Shown piece by piece: positions 42,457 to 55,300 of a stretch of 64,000 nt of DNA (within the stretch, counting starts at the first letter, position 1; the number at the start of each line of letters is the position of its first letter). The notes under the pieces are model-generated. The model was not told where the DNA came from. It saw nothing but the letters and a program-made list of their open reading frames with translations, and did no database searches. The DNA lies in assembly GCA_032207245.1 (NCBI GenBank), contig CM063505.1, forward strand, positions 177,520,030 through 177,584,029, in the 5' to 3' direction. A program made the translations under genes and the position numbers. The stretch comes from Pardosa pseudoannulata (taxonomy: Eukaryota > Arthropoda > Arachnida > Araneae > Lycosidae).

Positions 42457-42827
42457 TATACACACACACACATACTGTAAGGTATCCGGTCTCTGTTTTA
42501 GGTGACACAATGAAGAATCGGGTGTTTCTGGATTAATTAATTTATTTACACCTCTGCAACATTTCTATATACATCATTTCTATATACACACACACACACA
42601 AAAAAAAAAATTCAAATCACACGTATGTGATTCGATACATGTAGACCTGAGTAGAGACGTGCCGAAATATTAGCAATCAGACGGAAGAAATAATTCGGTA
42701 GCTCGCGCGGTAGTTCTCTGAAGTAATTATGTAGAAAGTACTCTCAAGTAGACGAGATAAGATGTAATAACGGTGGGATTTTTATGTACATATCTGCAAC
42801 CGTGTAATCGTGAAGATTGTCATGCTA
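42452..42827. other. Unassigned DNA between TA arrays
   Basis: Contains short CA and A tracts (about 42585-42610). 42475-42560 shows loose similarity to 44476-44560 just after another TA array, possibly related retroelement ends; this is not firm. Confidence 0.35.
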
Positions 42828-43500
<673 letters not shown>

Positions 43501-44072
43501 AAAATTTATATTTGTGCATAAATATTTCTTATAATAATTAAAATATTAATCAAATAATGTTATATTTATTATAACAAACATTTGTTTTAATTACAAATTT
43601 CGTGAAATGGCGTTTCGGAGAACAAAATTCTATAGAGGATTCAATGTGACCGTCCAGAACGTGCAGTTTGGAGACCCTGCTATAGAGTTTAGAACTCTTT
43701 AATTATTCTAAGCATCACTGAGAAGAGCATGTCTTAAAAGCACCTGTGGCCACTCGGAAACAATACTCCTATAAAAAGAATTTTGCAAGGGGAATATTTG
43801 CTAGATATATTTTAACAAGTACAGCTCACACTATTCTGTTCGCTTTAAAAATCTTTTAGAGAATCGTGGTTTTAAAACTTTTCACAATTGTTCTTTAACA
43901 CTGGACATTACGAGTTGTTGCCGTAGCAAAGTTAATTAAACTAAAAAACAATTTTTTAATGATCCTAAAACTTTAATCTTACTATTAAGTATAAACCAGA
44001 AAGCAAGATTATAAAGTAGATATTTTTGACTCGTAGAAATGTGACGATTAAAAGAAAAAAAACTGTTGTATC

Positions 44073-44076
<4 letters not shown>
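43501..44076. other. Unassigned DNA between TA arrays
   Basis: AGTTTGGAGACCCTGC at about 43665-43680 resembles an inverted hAT terminus (CAGGGTCTCCAAACT), but no partner end or target duplication was found. Confidence 0.35.
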
Positions 44077-44171
<95 letters not shown>

Positions 44172-44248
44172 CATATATATATACATATATATGTACATAT
44201 AAAAATATATATATATATATACACATATATCCATATATATATATATAA

Positions 44249-44325
<77 letters not shown>

Positions 44326-44390
44326 TATATACATATATATATACATATATATATGTATATATATATGTATGTATATATATATATATATAT

Positions 44391-44474
<84 letters not shown>
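44077..44474. repeat. Long (TA)n microsatellite
   Basis: About 400 bp of TA repeat with occasional CATA, TAAA and GTAC interruptions. Confidence 0.95.
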
Positions 44475-44477
<3 letters not shown>

Positions 44478-45710
44478 AACGTACTGGAAAATAGGTAGGC
44501 GAGGCCTTCAATGACACAGGCTAGAAATTAAGGTATTCTTGACTAAATATTTATTTCACTAGAATAAACTATGTACAGATATGTACAAATTCAATAAACG
44601 ATAACATTCAGGGATCTCGTACAGAGATGAAAATATGTAATATAAAAAAAACTTGATTAAAATAGTAATAAGGCGAGTAAATGCGGTTAATTGCGGTTAG
44701 GATGCAATTAAAATATATTTATATCCGATTATCACAACAAAACTCTAAAATGCTATAAATTATAGTGGCGCCATCTATATTAAAAATGTATAACTAAGAT
44801 CCAATTTTTTTTATTTGCTGTAATGTGATACCAAAATCACTGAAAAATAAACAAATAAATAAATAAATAAATAATAGAAAGCAAAATTTTTAAACACCAG
44901 AAAGGAGATGAAAATATGTGAAAATTTTGTAAGAATATATAATTTTTTAAAAATAGTGTTATTTATAGATAACATCTAATTAAAATATATGCTCATGTAA
45001 AATAGTTTTTCCTCCAGACTTAGTACCAGATTTTGGAGAACGTTTATAGAAGATTTAGTAGAGTTTCCCAAATAATCCTGATTTCTGTGAAATTACTTCT
45101 AGATTCGATCAACATTTATAAAAAGTATTTAACCTTTTATTTATTAGTTAAGACGTATCATTATTAGATTAATGTCTTTTTGATATAATTGATTTTTGCC
45201 AATTTCTTCACTATAGCTACTTTTTTATACAGAATAAAGGTGAACTTTCAACATGTCTTATTTAATTATTACTGAATTATCTACTCGCTTATACAGTTAT
45301 ACCTATAATAATTTGATGGTAGTGTTGTAAACAAGATCAAATTGGTGAAATTGGTCTGTGATCCCCCAAAAAATTTTCACTATTTGAATTCAAAATTATA
45401 CAAAATTAATATTACATATAATTAAAAATCTATAAAAACAAATAAGTAAACATACAACATATAAGTTACGTATAAGTAAAAGTTCATAATGTGTAATATG
45501 TTTCAGTAAATGAATTAAATGCTTTAAAACAAAACTATTAAAAAATGTAGGTAAAATTAAACAAAAAACTTTTACGTAAAATGTAAATTTTAATTTAAAA
45601 TGTAACTTTTAATTAAAAAAATATTATAATGTACTTTTATTTAAATGTTTAAATGCAATACAGCAAACTTAAGATTTTTGGAAGTGGTAGGAATCAAACC
45701 AGCTACGCCA
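44475..45710. other. Unassigned AT-rich DNA
   Basis: It contains only a short (AAAT)n tract at about 44847-44875. No gene supported. Confidence 0.5.
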
Positions 45711-45885
45711 AACGCTGGCCGATTGGTTAAGGCGCTGATCGTCGGAACCGGAGTTCGTGGGTTCGAATCCCACTATGGTATTGATGTTCGTAGCTGTTCG
45801 GAGTCGTCTTTAAGCAGTAGGTCCCGGTCTCATTAGCCCTCGTGTGCAAAACAGTAGACCGTAGCGCTCCAAACCAAATCAAACC
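45711..45885 (+). mobile_element. SINE-A copy, the best-preserved head
   Basis: The tRNA-like part reads CTGGCCGATTGGTTAAGGCG (A-box region), then GTGGGTTCGAATCCCAC, a perfect B box GGTTCGAATCC. The body (TGATGTTCGTAGCTGTTCGG, AAGCAGTAGGTCCCGGTCTC, TAGACCGTAGCGCTCCAAAC) ends in a CCAAATCAAACC tail. The head most resembles tRNA-Arg(TCG), based on the CTTCGG-type anticodon arm in sister copies. Confidence 0.9.
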
Positions 45886-46060
45886 TGTGAAACACACTCT
45901 AACGACGACCCTGATTGGAGGAAATTATAGTGAAAAACAGCATCGTAGAAACTGTTAAAAAAAATTGTCTTCTATTCGTTAACACATACGCTGTTTCTAC
46001 GAATTGTATTCAAGAGAAATTCCCAACGAAGCCAGAAAAAAAGTACTATTACAAATCATG

Positions 46061-47990
46061 TCAAGCGTGAACAAAATTTTTGTGCCTTTTCCTTTCTGCT
46101 TTCCTCTCTTGGTATTCATACAGTCGTGAAGTATTGCCTGTCCTCTGAAGTAAAAAAGAAATCAGTTTCCTTTTCAACTCTGAGGTATTAATGATTCTTA
46201 TTCTATCCCGTGTTATGCTGCAGATACTGTTTGAAAAACCTTTGGAAAACTGCAATTGTTCATAATAGGTGTCAACTGTTATGGTCTGAATATGTGTTCT
46301 CGCTTTTGCGTTATCAGAGCGATAATCTAAATGGCTTTTAGAAATAACATATGAAATGTTTCGCAAAACGCTTTATCATTATTTTAAGTAAAAAATGCGT
46401 TTCCAGAAAAGGTATGCTAAAATGCAAATACAAAGCATTACTTAATTGCATTCTTTTTGTCTAAAGAAAAGAAAACGATATTTGAAGATACAGTATTGTG
46501 AGTGGAATTGAGTATTCTAACTATATTACACAATATGTTTTATAACGCAGTTTTTTTAAATACATTGCTCCTGCTTGCAGAGCTAGAAAAATATTGCTTT
46601 AGTTCTCTAGGAGTGAAAATATATTTATTTAACTTTCAAAAGCAGAAACATAAAATTTTATCCTTTAATTTTTCCTTAATTTTTCCTTTTCAAAGTTGAG
46701 GTATTAATGATTATGATTTATCCCTTATTATACTGCAAATATTGTTTGAAAAACCCCTGGAAAACTGCAATTGTTCATAATAGGTGTCAACTGTTATGGT
46801 CTGAATATATTGTAGCGAGGAGAATCATCTAAGAGCGGGAATTTCTCCAGCTAATCCGAAGAAAGCGCAACTGACGTCATGTCACTCGCTTCTCCCCATT
46901 TTTCCCGCCGGAGAAGAGAACTGCTAAGTATTCACTTTTCCTCCGGCTTGGACTTCGCTTGCTTTCCCCAGAGACACGGTCAATTCTTTCTTAATAAATT
47001 TTAATTGTTATTGTTGTTAGACACTGTTTTTATTTTCACTAACCTTCTGATACCAAATGGATATTCATGGAAAACCACATTCTCAGTAATATATTCTCGC
47101 TTTTACGTTATCAGAGCGATAATCTAAATGGCTTTTAGAAAGAAATAACATATGAAATGTTCCTCAAAATGCTTTATCATTATTTTAAGTATAAAAACAT
47201 GTTTCTAGAAAATATATGCTAAAATGCAAATACAAAGCATTACTTAATTGCATTCTTTTTGTCTAAAGAAAAGAAAAGGATATTTGAAGATACAGTATTG
47301 TGAGTGGAATTGAGAGTTCTAACTATATTACACAATATGTTTTATACCACATTTTTCAAAATATACTGCTCCTGCTTGCAGAGCTGAAATATTGCTTCAG
47401 TTCTCTAGAAGTGAAAATATTTTTATTTAACTTTCAAAAGCAGAAACATAAAATTTTATCCTTTAACTTTTTCTTAATTTTTCCTTTTCAACGCTGAGTT
47501 ATTAATGATTATGATTCTATCCCGTATTATGCTGCAGATACTGTTTGAAAAACCCTTGAAAAACTGCAATTGTTCATAATAGGTGTCAACTGTTATGGTC
47601 TGAATATATGTTCTCGCTTTTACGTTATCAGAGCGATAATCTAAATGGCTTTTAGAAAGCAATAACATACTTAATGTTTCGTAAAACGCTTTATCATTAT
47701 TTTAAGTAAAAAACGCATTTCCAGAAAAGATATGGTAAAATGCAAATACAAAGCATTATTTAATTGCATTCTTTTTGTCTAAAGAAAATAAAAATATATC
47801 TGAAGATACAGTACTGTGAGTGGAATTGAGTGTTCTAACTATATTACACAATGTTTTATACCACATTTTTAAAAATACATTGCTCCTGCTTGCAGAGATA
47901 GAGAAATATTGCTTTAGTTCTTTAGAAGTGAGAATATTTTTTATTTAACTTTCAAAAGCAGAAACATAAACTTTTATCTGCTGAACATCA
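46061..47990. repeat. Three tandem units, period about 516 bp, with a minus-strand open frame
   Basis: Unit starts recognised by TTTTCAA(C/A)G..GAG.TATTAATGAT are at 46171, 46687 and 47485; the last spacing is longer by the 282 bp of an LTR-like insertion plus its duplication. Shared blocks include TTCATAATAGGTGTCAACTG, AATGCAAATACAAAGCATTA and TTGCTCCTGCTTGCAGAG. The minus strand of unit 1 is open for 101 codons (DYRSDNAKARTHIQTITVDT near the start, basic C-terminus). The equivalent frames in the other units are shorter, with amino-acid changes and early stops. A fourth, dispersed copy is at 63808-64000. The family is unidentified. Confidence 0.8.
46811..47088 (+). mobile_element. Solo-LTR-like insertion (278 bp) with 4-bp target duplication
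   Basis: This GC-richer block begins TGTAGCGAGGAGAATC, contains TTCTTAATAAATTTTAATTG with AATAAA at 46993-46998, and ends near CTCAGTA. ATAT on both sides fits a 4-bp duplication, and removing 282 bp restores the exact period of the host repeat; the sister units at 46285 and 47600 are uninterrupted. Size, TG start and poly(A) signal fit an LTR retrotransposon solo LTR. The 3' terminus is not a clean CA, so the boundary may be off by a few bases. Confidence 0.65.
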
Positions 47991-48806
47991 ACTTGCTATA
48001 TTGGTTTGCAGTTTGTCAGATTCTCGTCGTTTATTAGTAGAAACTTTGGTACTGAGTGAAAAAAACTGCGATATATTTGAGTTCCCCATTTCGAGTGCCA
48101 AGCGGTAAAATAAAGTTGAGATTGTTTCTCTCCACAATGTTCGCATTTTTATTGAATTATTGAGCTTAAAATACGGGAGCTATAGTGAAGAGATAATTCA
48201 CTGTTCAAGGATTCGTGACAAAAATACAATTGTTAATGCTGCATAGTTAAATAGAAGATGGATATAAACTGCAATTAATTAATAATTAATTTTTATATAC
48301 AATCTACCTTGTCATTCAGGATTTTTGGTAGATTTGTATTTTTTGTATACGACGGATGTGAAAAAGCCTAAGCCGTTCGTAGTCCATTGGGCTGCTCTTG
48401 TACATTCCATTACTGTCCAGAAATTAATATGTATGTGTGTGTGTGTCAAGTATGGGTATTAGGGAATGAAAATTAAGAGAGTTAATACCAAAAACACATA
48501 AAACTAATTAATATTACGTCAATGAGGAGACACGCGAGTGTCAGCGGAAGAGTACAGAGAAAACAATACAGGTGCATTGTTATGTCGCTAAAAAAAAAAA
48601 AAAAAAGATTACGCAGACAAGAGTTACACACTTTGTTTAGTGTATCTGGGCTAGAGGCATCTCCATGCTGTTTGTCTGTGATAATGGAACAAAGAAAATG
48701 AAACTGATTGAGCATCCATGCTCTTTCTCTACGTAGATCCTGGAATAAAGAATTTGTGAGAGTACTGGTTTGTGATTTCTATGACGATCCTTGACATATC
48801 CCCCAC
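47991..48806. other. Unassigned DNA
   Basis: No feature supported. It has a short GT tract at about 48432-48446 and a poly-A run at about 48590-48606. Confidence 0.45.
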
Positions 48807-49005
48807 TTAGGCTATTATTATACAATAATAGCCTAAGTTGTCTGTCCGCGAATTTCTGAAGCGGTTGTACCTGGAATGGATACAGGAATCCATATTGGAT
48901 TTTTTCATGAGTTAGGGTTAGCAAAATTGAAATCCACCCCATTCCCTCTTTTCGAGCGTTTAATGCTAATATTTCAAGCCTTATCCTTCCTCTTATTCTA
49001 TACAA
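48807..49005 (+). mobile_element. Helitron-like 5' fragment starting at a perfect palindrome
   Basis: AATAATAGCCTAAGTTGTCT through CCTCTTTTCGAGCGTTTAAT matches the 5' part of the elements at 6845 and 49417. It begins with a 34-bp perfect palindrome (ACTTAGGCTATTATT, four bases, then its exact inverse; 48807-48840), so two 5' termini meet head to head, the left one only about 15 bp long. The 3' hairpin end is absent. Confidence 0.65.
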
Positions 49006-49416
49006 AATTCATTCTTGATAGGATGGCAAAGGCGGAAAGTAATAATTAAATTTTTGGACTGTTTCTACTTGAACCTTCATATACTCAAATTAGTTCGCTA
49101 CCAACGTGCAGGCGTTGTTCGTTTGGTAGAATGTCCGACCATTTGATCGTCGTACTTCTCGGGTTGATGGTTCTATCCCCGACTCAGCCATTTTTTTTAA
49201 TGTCTAATAAATTTAATATTTTCTACTTTTTGTTTTAAATTCTTATTCCGAAAGTTGTTTTATTATTTTAAAAGTTTTTTTATTGTTTTTAAAATAAATA
49301 TTTACTATTTTTTCAACTTTTTATAATTTTTATAATTTTTATTCTATTAAATTCACGTATTGCTTTACGGATGTCCCTGGCCACATAAACATTTCATGTT
49401 GTGTATTCTTAAACTT
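49006..49416. other. Spacer with a tRNA-like relic
   Basis: At about 49110-49190, TTCGTTTGGTAGAATGTCCG is followed some 45 bp later by GGTTCTATCCCC (B-box match) and CAGCCA before a T-run. The stems do not pair convincingly, so this is at best a tRNA pseudogene or the head of another SINE. Confidence 0.3.
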
Positions 49417-50082
49417 TCTTCTCGTAATGTAATAATAGCCTATGTTATCTTTCCGTCTGTCCTCGAATTTATGAATCTTTTGGACCTGGAATGGATAGTG
49501 CATCCATATTGGATTTAAGATGAGTTAGGGTTTGTAAATTCAAAGCGGGTGAAGTTTATCTTTTCCTAAACTATAGATAAGATTCTGAAGTAAATTGGTA
49601 TGAATAAGCTTTGTATCACAGCGAAAAATACTGTCCTCTTTAAAACATTCGCAATGCACCCCGTACCCTTTTCGAGCGTTTAATGCCATTATATCAAGCC
49701 CCATTTTAAGAGCAAGCGATTAAATTTATCAATTTATCACATAATAAATAGGTAAAAATAACAGTTTTTTCTAGCCTTATGACGTCATTCCTTTAACCAT
49801 CTGATTTAATCATTTCTTATTTTAAATTATTTAAATATTTTCTGAATTATTTCCATACGTTTTTTCACTAAACTTAATATTACATAAATAATTTTCTTTT
49901 TTATTTTACTTAAATAATAGACTAAGTACATATGTGATAATTTTAATCGATTATTTTTGTTGAAAGGTAATCCTCAGCCAAAAAAACAAACCATTTTTTT
50001 TTTACCTGCCTCATAGGGTTCTTTACAATTCTGAAAAATTAAAAATTTTACTGATCCCGTCATATAACGGGTTATATGCTAG
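49417..50082 (+). mobile_element. Helitron-like non-autonomous element (copy 3)
   Basis: Collinear with 6845-7682: TAATAGCCTATGTTATCTTT near the start, TTTTCGAGCGTTTAATGCCA and TTATGACGTCATTC in the middle. The 3' end has the hairpin CCCGTCATATAACGGG (50056-50071, one mismatch) followed by TTATATG and CTAG (50079-50082) then T. An internal segment of the first copy is deleted here. The 5' base is approximate. Confidence 0.7.
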
Positions 50083-50843
50083 TATGTATATATGTATGTA
50101 AGGAAAAGTAAACTGAATCAGGAAAGTAAAAAAGGCATTTTGTATAACACCCCTTAGATATCCTGAGAAAATTCTCAGGGGTTTTCAAAACTTAGTCAAG
50201 GGCTAAAACTTCCCGCGTCCTTTTGCTTTCCACTTTTTAACGCCTAACCTAAATTACACCCTCAGAGAAGGGGCCTAACAAGTTATAATTTTACATTGCC
50301 CTAGCGGACAATTTAGGAAATTTTCAAACAAAAAGGAGAAGCACCTGATCGGAGGCAGATTTTCCTAAAGATTTTCCCACATATTTTGACTGAGATGTTG
50401 ACCCTGGTGTTAAGGACCTTTTACTTATAACTTTGTGTTAGCTGACCCCTCAGTTTGTCCTGTCCCTATGGTGAAGTTGGAAACCATCCTCGAACTTTAT
50501 GTTTATAAAGATCTTTAGCTGAAAAGGGTGTCATTTTTATGGGACATTACTGAAACCACCCATCGTGAAGTCTGTCTTATTACATGTACATAATATGTAA
50601 TATATCACAATTATTTACCTTTAATATATTTTTGAAAGCTTCCTGTCTCCCATTCTAATTCTTTAAAATCTGGTTTGGAGCACATTATTTTTTGATAATA
50701 CTAAAGGTAATAATAATAAACCAGAAGCGTGCATTTATAGAGTAGTACAATATTAAAACAATCAATTTGAAAAACTGTTTTCTTAACATCAAACAATGTA
50801 TATGTACGGAGTTATATGTACAAATCCTTTTTATCAAAACTCA
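50083..50843. other. Unassigned DNA, possible decayed transposon
   Basis: TTGTATAACACCCCTTAG at about 50140 and, inverted, AAAAATGACACCCTTTTCAG at about 50521-50540 might be decayed terminal repeats of a 400-bp element; there is no target duplication to confirm it. Confidence 0.3.
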
Positions 50844-50847
50844 TTAA

Positions 50848-51386
50848 CCCCTTGCCTTTAGAATATATTTGAGAAAAACGTGCCAAAATTTGAAAAAATG
50901 TTTTCTCTTTAATGTTATTTGTTATCATCAAAATGTTAGAAATGGATTATTTTTGAAAAATAAATTTTAAAAGAAATAACTACTATTTTCAATATTTTTG
51001 CATTAATGGAAACAGTAATTATTTCTCGAATTACAATAAAATAAATCAAATGACATAATTTTCTGGATGAATATAATAAACTAATGCAACAATATTGTTA
51101 TCTATATCAATTGTCACGAATTCCATGTCTCTTAGATTCCTTTGAATTTCACAAATCCTTTAAAGTATCCGACAAATAGCGAGAAATGGCACGAATCTGC
51201 CGAACTTTATCTAGGAAAGTATCTCTATCCATTGGAAAAATGACAAATTAAATATTATGTATTGGGCGAACCGATTTCAGGCTTTACGGAATTCAAATAA
51301 AGTTTTTTCTTTTGCTCAAACTCAGATCGGGCATTCCAAAATTGGCGCATTTGCAAGAACTGAATTTAGGCGTCGCATGCAAGGTT
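50848..51386 (-). mobile_element. piggyBac-like MITE (family 4), copy without Tc1
   Basis: TTAA flanks at 50844-50847 and 51387-51390. The left end CCCCTTGCCTTTAGAATATA and the right end read inverted (AACCTTGCATGCGACGCC) match the ends of 61467-62689, and the interior is collinear with it in the opposite orientation (TGAAATCGGTTCG, GAGATACTTTCCT, GGATTTGTGAAATTCA, all minus strand). This copy has no Tc1 insertion and serves as its empty-site reference. Confidence 0.85.
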
Positions 51387-51720
51387 TTAAAGCTTAGCGC
51401 CTCTATTAAAGAACAATTAGAAAATGTTTTGTAGAAATTTTATGTCTTCTCACAAGACGTTTGTTTTTCACCGATGATACAGTGTTTTCGGTGATCCTGT
51501 AAACAATTTGTTAAATTTTCAAATATGTGCTAACAATTATATTAACTTTCAAATATTAATTATAATTTTGCTATTTGAATCGACATTTTGTGAATTTCGA
51601 GTCTTATGAAGCATGACGTTTGTAGTTATTTATACTTAGTTTATTCGAAATTGTGCTCAGTTGCATAATTGTTTAGAGAAAAAATATTTTTCTAGATAGT
51701 GCACTATTAACCCATTAACG

Positions 51721-52220
51721 CCTGGATATTTCTGATGATTATATATTAGTAAATACCTAATATAAAAGCTATTATAGACACCTGGAAGTAAAACAAAATA
51801 GGAAATTTAAACACCTTTAAATATAACATCAAGTTATCATTAGTGAGGAGGTGTCATTTTAAAACATAATAAGATGTCTTTAAAAAAAAGGAAAACTTCA
51901 TAATAAGAGATTTATTTGCTATCATATATGAGAAAAGTACTGAAAAGAGATGATTTATTACAGATATGGCTATTCGCCATGATTTTGACCGGTATACGTT
52001 CAGAATACCGGTCATAATACGTTAATATTCTAAGCTTGAAAATCATAATATGCCGATCGAAATGACAAAATTATAGATAAGATCATATTTGAAAACTTGG
52101 GAGATTATTCATAAGATTAATATCTATTTCCATTAAAAAGAAAGAATCGTTCCAAGAAAACAAAAACTCTATAAACCATTTTTTGACTGTCCTCAAATAA
52201 GGACGCTGGGCGTTAATGGA
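51721..52220. mobile_element. piggyBac-like MITE (family 5)
   Basis: A 500-bp element between TTAA 51717-51720 and 52221-52224. Ends CCCATTAACGCCTGG and, inverted, TCCATTAACGCCCAGCG. Near the middle a hairpin GACCGGTAT...ATACCGGTC (about 51988-52014) is visible. No coding. Confidence 0.85.
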
Positions 52221-52377
52221 TTAAAGGATTAATTAATCAGTTATGACAATCATATTTTCAATTCTTTTTTATTTGAGGTGCAAATGAAACTTGAAGTAAC
52301 CACGAACTTACTTTTGTATTTTGCTATTATGTAATCGTAATTGATCAACTCACTAAGAATCGTGAAAGCTAGCCTCA

Positions 52378-55300
52378 TAAATACCACATACTATCAAAAT
52401 CATGAACTATACTGTCATTATTTGGTGCATAATAATAAATTTGATGGATTATTTGGCAGAGGATGAAATCGGCGAATATCAAAATGCAAAATATATAACG
52501 ATGAATCAAATGTGACGCTTGTATTGATTTATTAACACAATAACAGCTATTAAGTTCACATTGCATAAACATTGTTCAAAGAAAAATACTTTTCCGCCCC
52601 AGATAAGATAATATGAAGGGATAAATAATCGATGATGAGAACCATTCTTCATAACTTCATTTTGTTTGAGAAGAATGTTAAAATTTAGAGAATTGCTAAG
52701 TCACCTTCCCATTTATTTACACTTTATTAACCAACTGATCAGATTATCAGTAACGTCATCCAAATAAATATAACATACAATAAAAATGATTCTATTGTTA
52801 TTGTTTGGCCATTATGAAAAATTTAGTAGATTTTTGTTAAGGAGACAGTGTCGACAAAATACAAAACATTTATTGACGAATGAAATATGACGGCTGTTTT
52901 GATTTATTGCACAATATTAGCCATTGTGGTCACATTGCATAGCCACTGTTTATGGAAATTTTTTTTTCTACACGAGGTAAGATAATCCAAAGAGATAAAG
53001 AATCGATCATGATAATCATTCTCCGAAACTTCATTTTATTTAAGCAGAACATTTAGTTTTACAGAATGACTAACTCACTTTCTTCTTTTCGCAATTATTT
53101 ACACCTAATTAACCATCTGCTTAGATATTAGTTACATGACACCCATAAATACCACATACTATGGAAATTGTTATTCACATTGTTAGGTTATCTTATCACA
53201 TGTTGTAATGAAAAATTTAATGGATTATTCGGTAAAAGACAATATCCACGGATATCTAAGTACAAAAAATGTATCGACGAATGAAATATGACACTTGTAT
53301 TGATTTATAATCTCAATATCTCAAATGGTACACACATTGCATAGCCTTTATTTATAGAAAAATTATTTTTTCTACTCGAGGTAAAATAATATTAAGAGTT
53401 AAACAATAGATCATGATAATCATTCTCCAAACTTCATTTTATTTAAGCAGATCATTAAATTTTACAGAATGAATAACTCACCTTCTCCTTTTGGCAATAA
53501 TTTACGCCTAATAAATCAACTGCTTAGATATTAGTAACATAATCCCCACAAATACCACATACTATAAAAATGATTCTCTTGTCATTGTTAGGTTATAATA
53601 ATAAATTTAATGGATTATTTGGTATAAGCAATATCGACCCATATCGAGGTACAAAAAATGCATCTACGAATGAAATATGACGGTTGTATTGATTTATTAG
53701 CTCAATATCAACAATGGTGCACACAATGGATAGCCCTTATTTATAGAAAAATTATTTTTTTCTGCACGAGGTAAAATAATATTAAGGGTTAAACAATCGA
53801 TCATGATAATCATTCTTCCAAACTTCATTTTATTTAAGCAGAACATTTAATTTTACAGAATGACTAACTCACCTTCTTCTTTTCGCAATTATTTTCGCCT
53901 AATTAATCATCTGCTTAAATATTAGTTACATGATACCCATAAATACCACATACTATTAAAATGATTATCTTACAGGATGTAATGAAAAATTTAATGAATT
54001 ATTTGGTAAAAGACAATATCGACGGATATCTGAGTACAAAAAAATGTATCGACGAATGAAATATGACCCTTGTATTGATTTATTAACTCGATATCAACAA
54101 TGGTACACACATTGCATAGCCTTTATTTATAAAAAAATTATTATTTATTCCGCAAGAGGTAAAATAATATGAAGGATTAAACAATCGATCATGATAATCA
54201 TTCTCCCAAACTTCATTTTATTTAAGCAGAACATTAAATTTTACAGAATGAGTAACTCACCTTCTCCTTTTGCTAATAATTTACGTCTAATAAATCAACT
54301 GCATAGATACAAGTAACATGATCTCCACAAATACCACATACTATAAAAATGTTTCTCTTGTCATTGTTAGGTTATAAGGGCAAATTTAATGGATTATTTG
54401 GTATAAGACAATACCAACCCATATCTAGGTACAAAAAATGCATCTACGAATGAAATATGACGCTTGTATTGATTTATTAACTCAATATCAACAATGGTGC
54501 ACACATTGCATAGCCCTTATTTATAGAAAAAATTATTTTTTTCTGCACGAGGTAAAATATATTAAGGGTTAAACAATCGATCATGATAATCATTCTCCCA
54601 AACTTCATTTTATTTAATAAGAACATTAAATTTTACAGAATGAGTAACTCACTTTCTCCTTTTTGCAATATTTTCGTCTAATAAATCAACTGCTTAGATA
54701 TTAGTAACATGATCCACATAAATATCACATATTATATAAATGATTCTTTTGTCATTGTCAGGTACAATAACAAATTTAATAGATTATTTGGTAAAAGACA
54801 ATATCGACCTATATCTAGGTACAAAAAATGTATCGATGAATGAAATATGATGCTTGTATTGATTTATTATCTCAATATCAACAATAGTGCACACATTTCA
54901 TAGCTCTTATTTATAGAAAATTATTTTTTCTGCACGAGGTAAAATATTAAGGGATAAATAATCCATCATGATAATCATTCTCCAAACTATTATTTATTTA
55001 AGCAGAACATTAAATATTATAGAATGTCTCACTCACTTTCTCCTTTTCTCAATTATTTACACCTAATTAATCATCTGCTTAGATATTAGTTTCATGATCT
55101 CCATAAATACCACATACTATAAAAATGATTCTCTTGTCATTCCTTGGTTATAATAACAAATTTAATGGATTATTTAGTAAAAGACAATATCTACGCATAT
55201 CTAAGTACGAAAATGTATCGACGAATGAAATATAGTGCTTGTATTGATTTATTAGATCAATATCAACAATGGTACACACATTGCATAGCCCTTATTTATA

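Noticed and set aside
43625..43681. hAT-type terminus GTTTGGAGACCCTGC
   Set aside because: One end only, without a target duplication; the other side runs into a TA array.
45711..45790. tRNA gene suggested by a perfect B box
   Set aside because: The acceptor stem does not close and the sequence continues as a multi-copy SINE with a common body and tail.
50127..50545. Possible 400-bp transposon with decayed inverted ends
   Set aside because: End similarity is weak and there is no target duplication.
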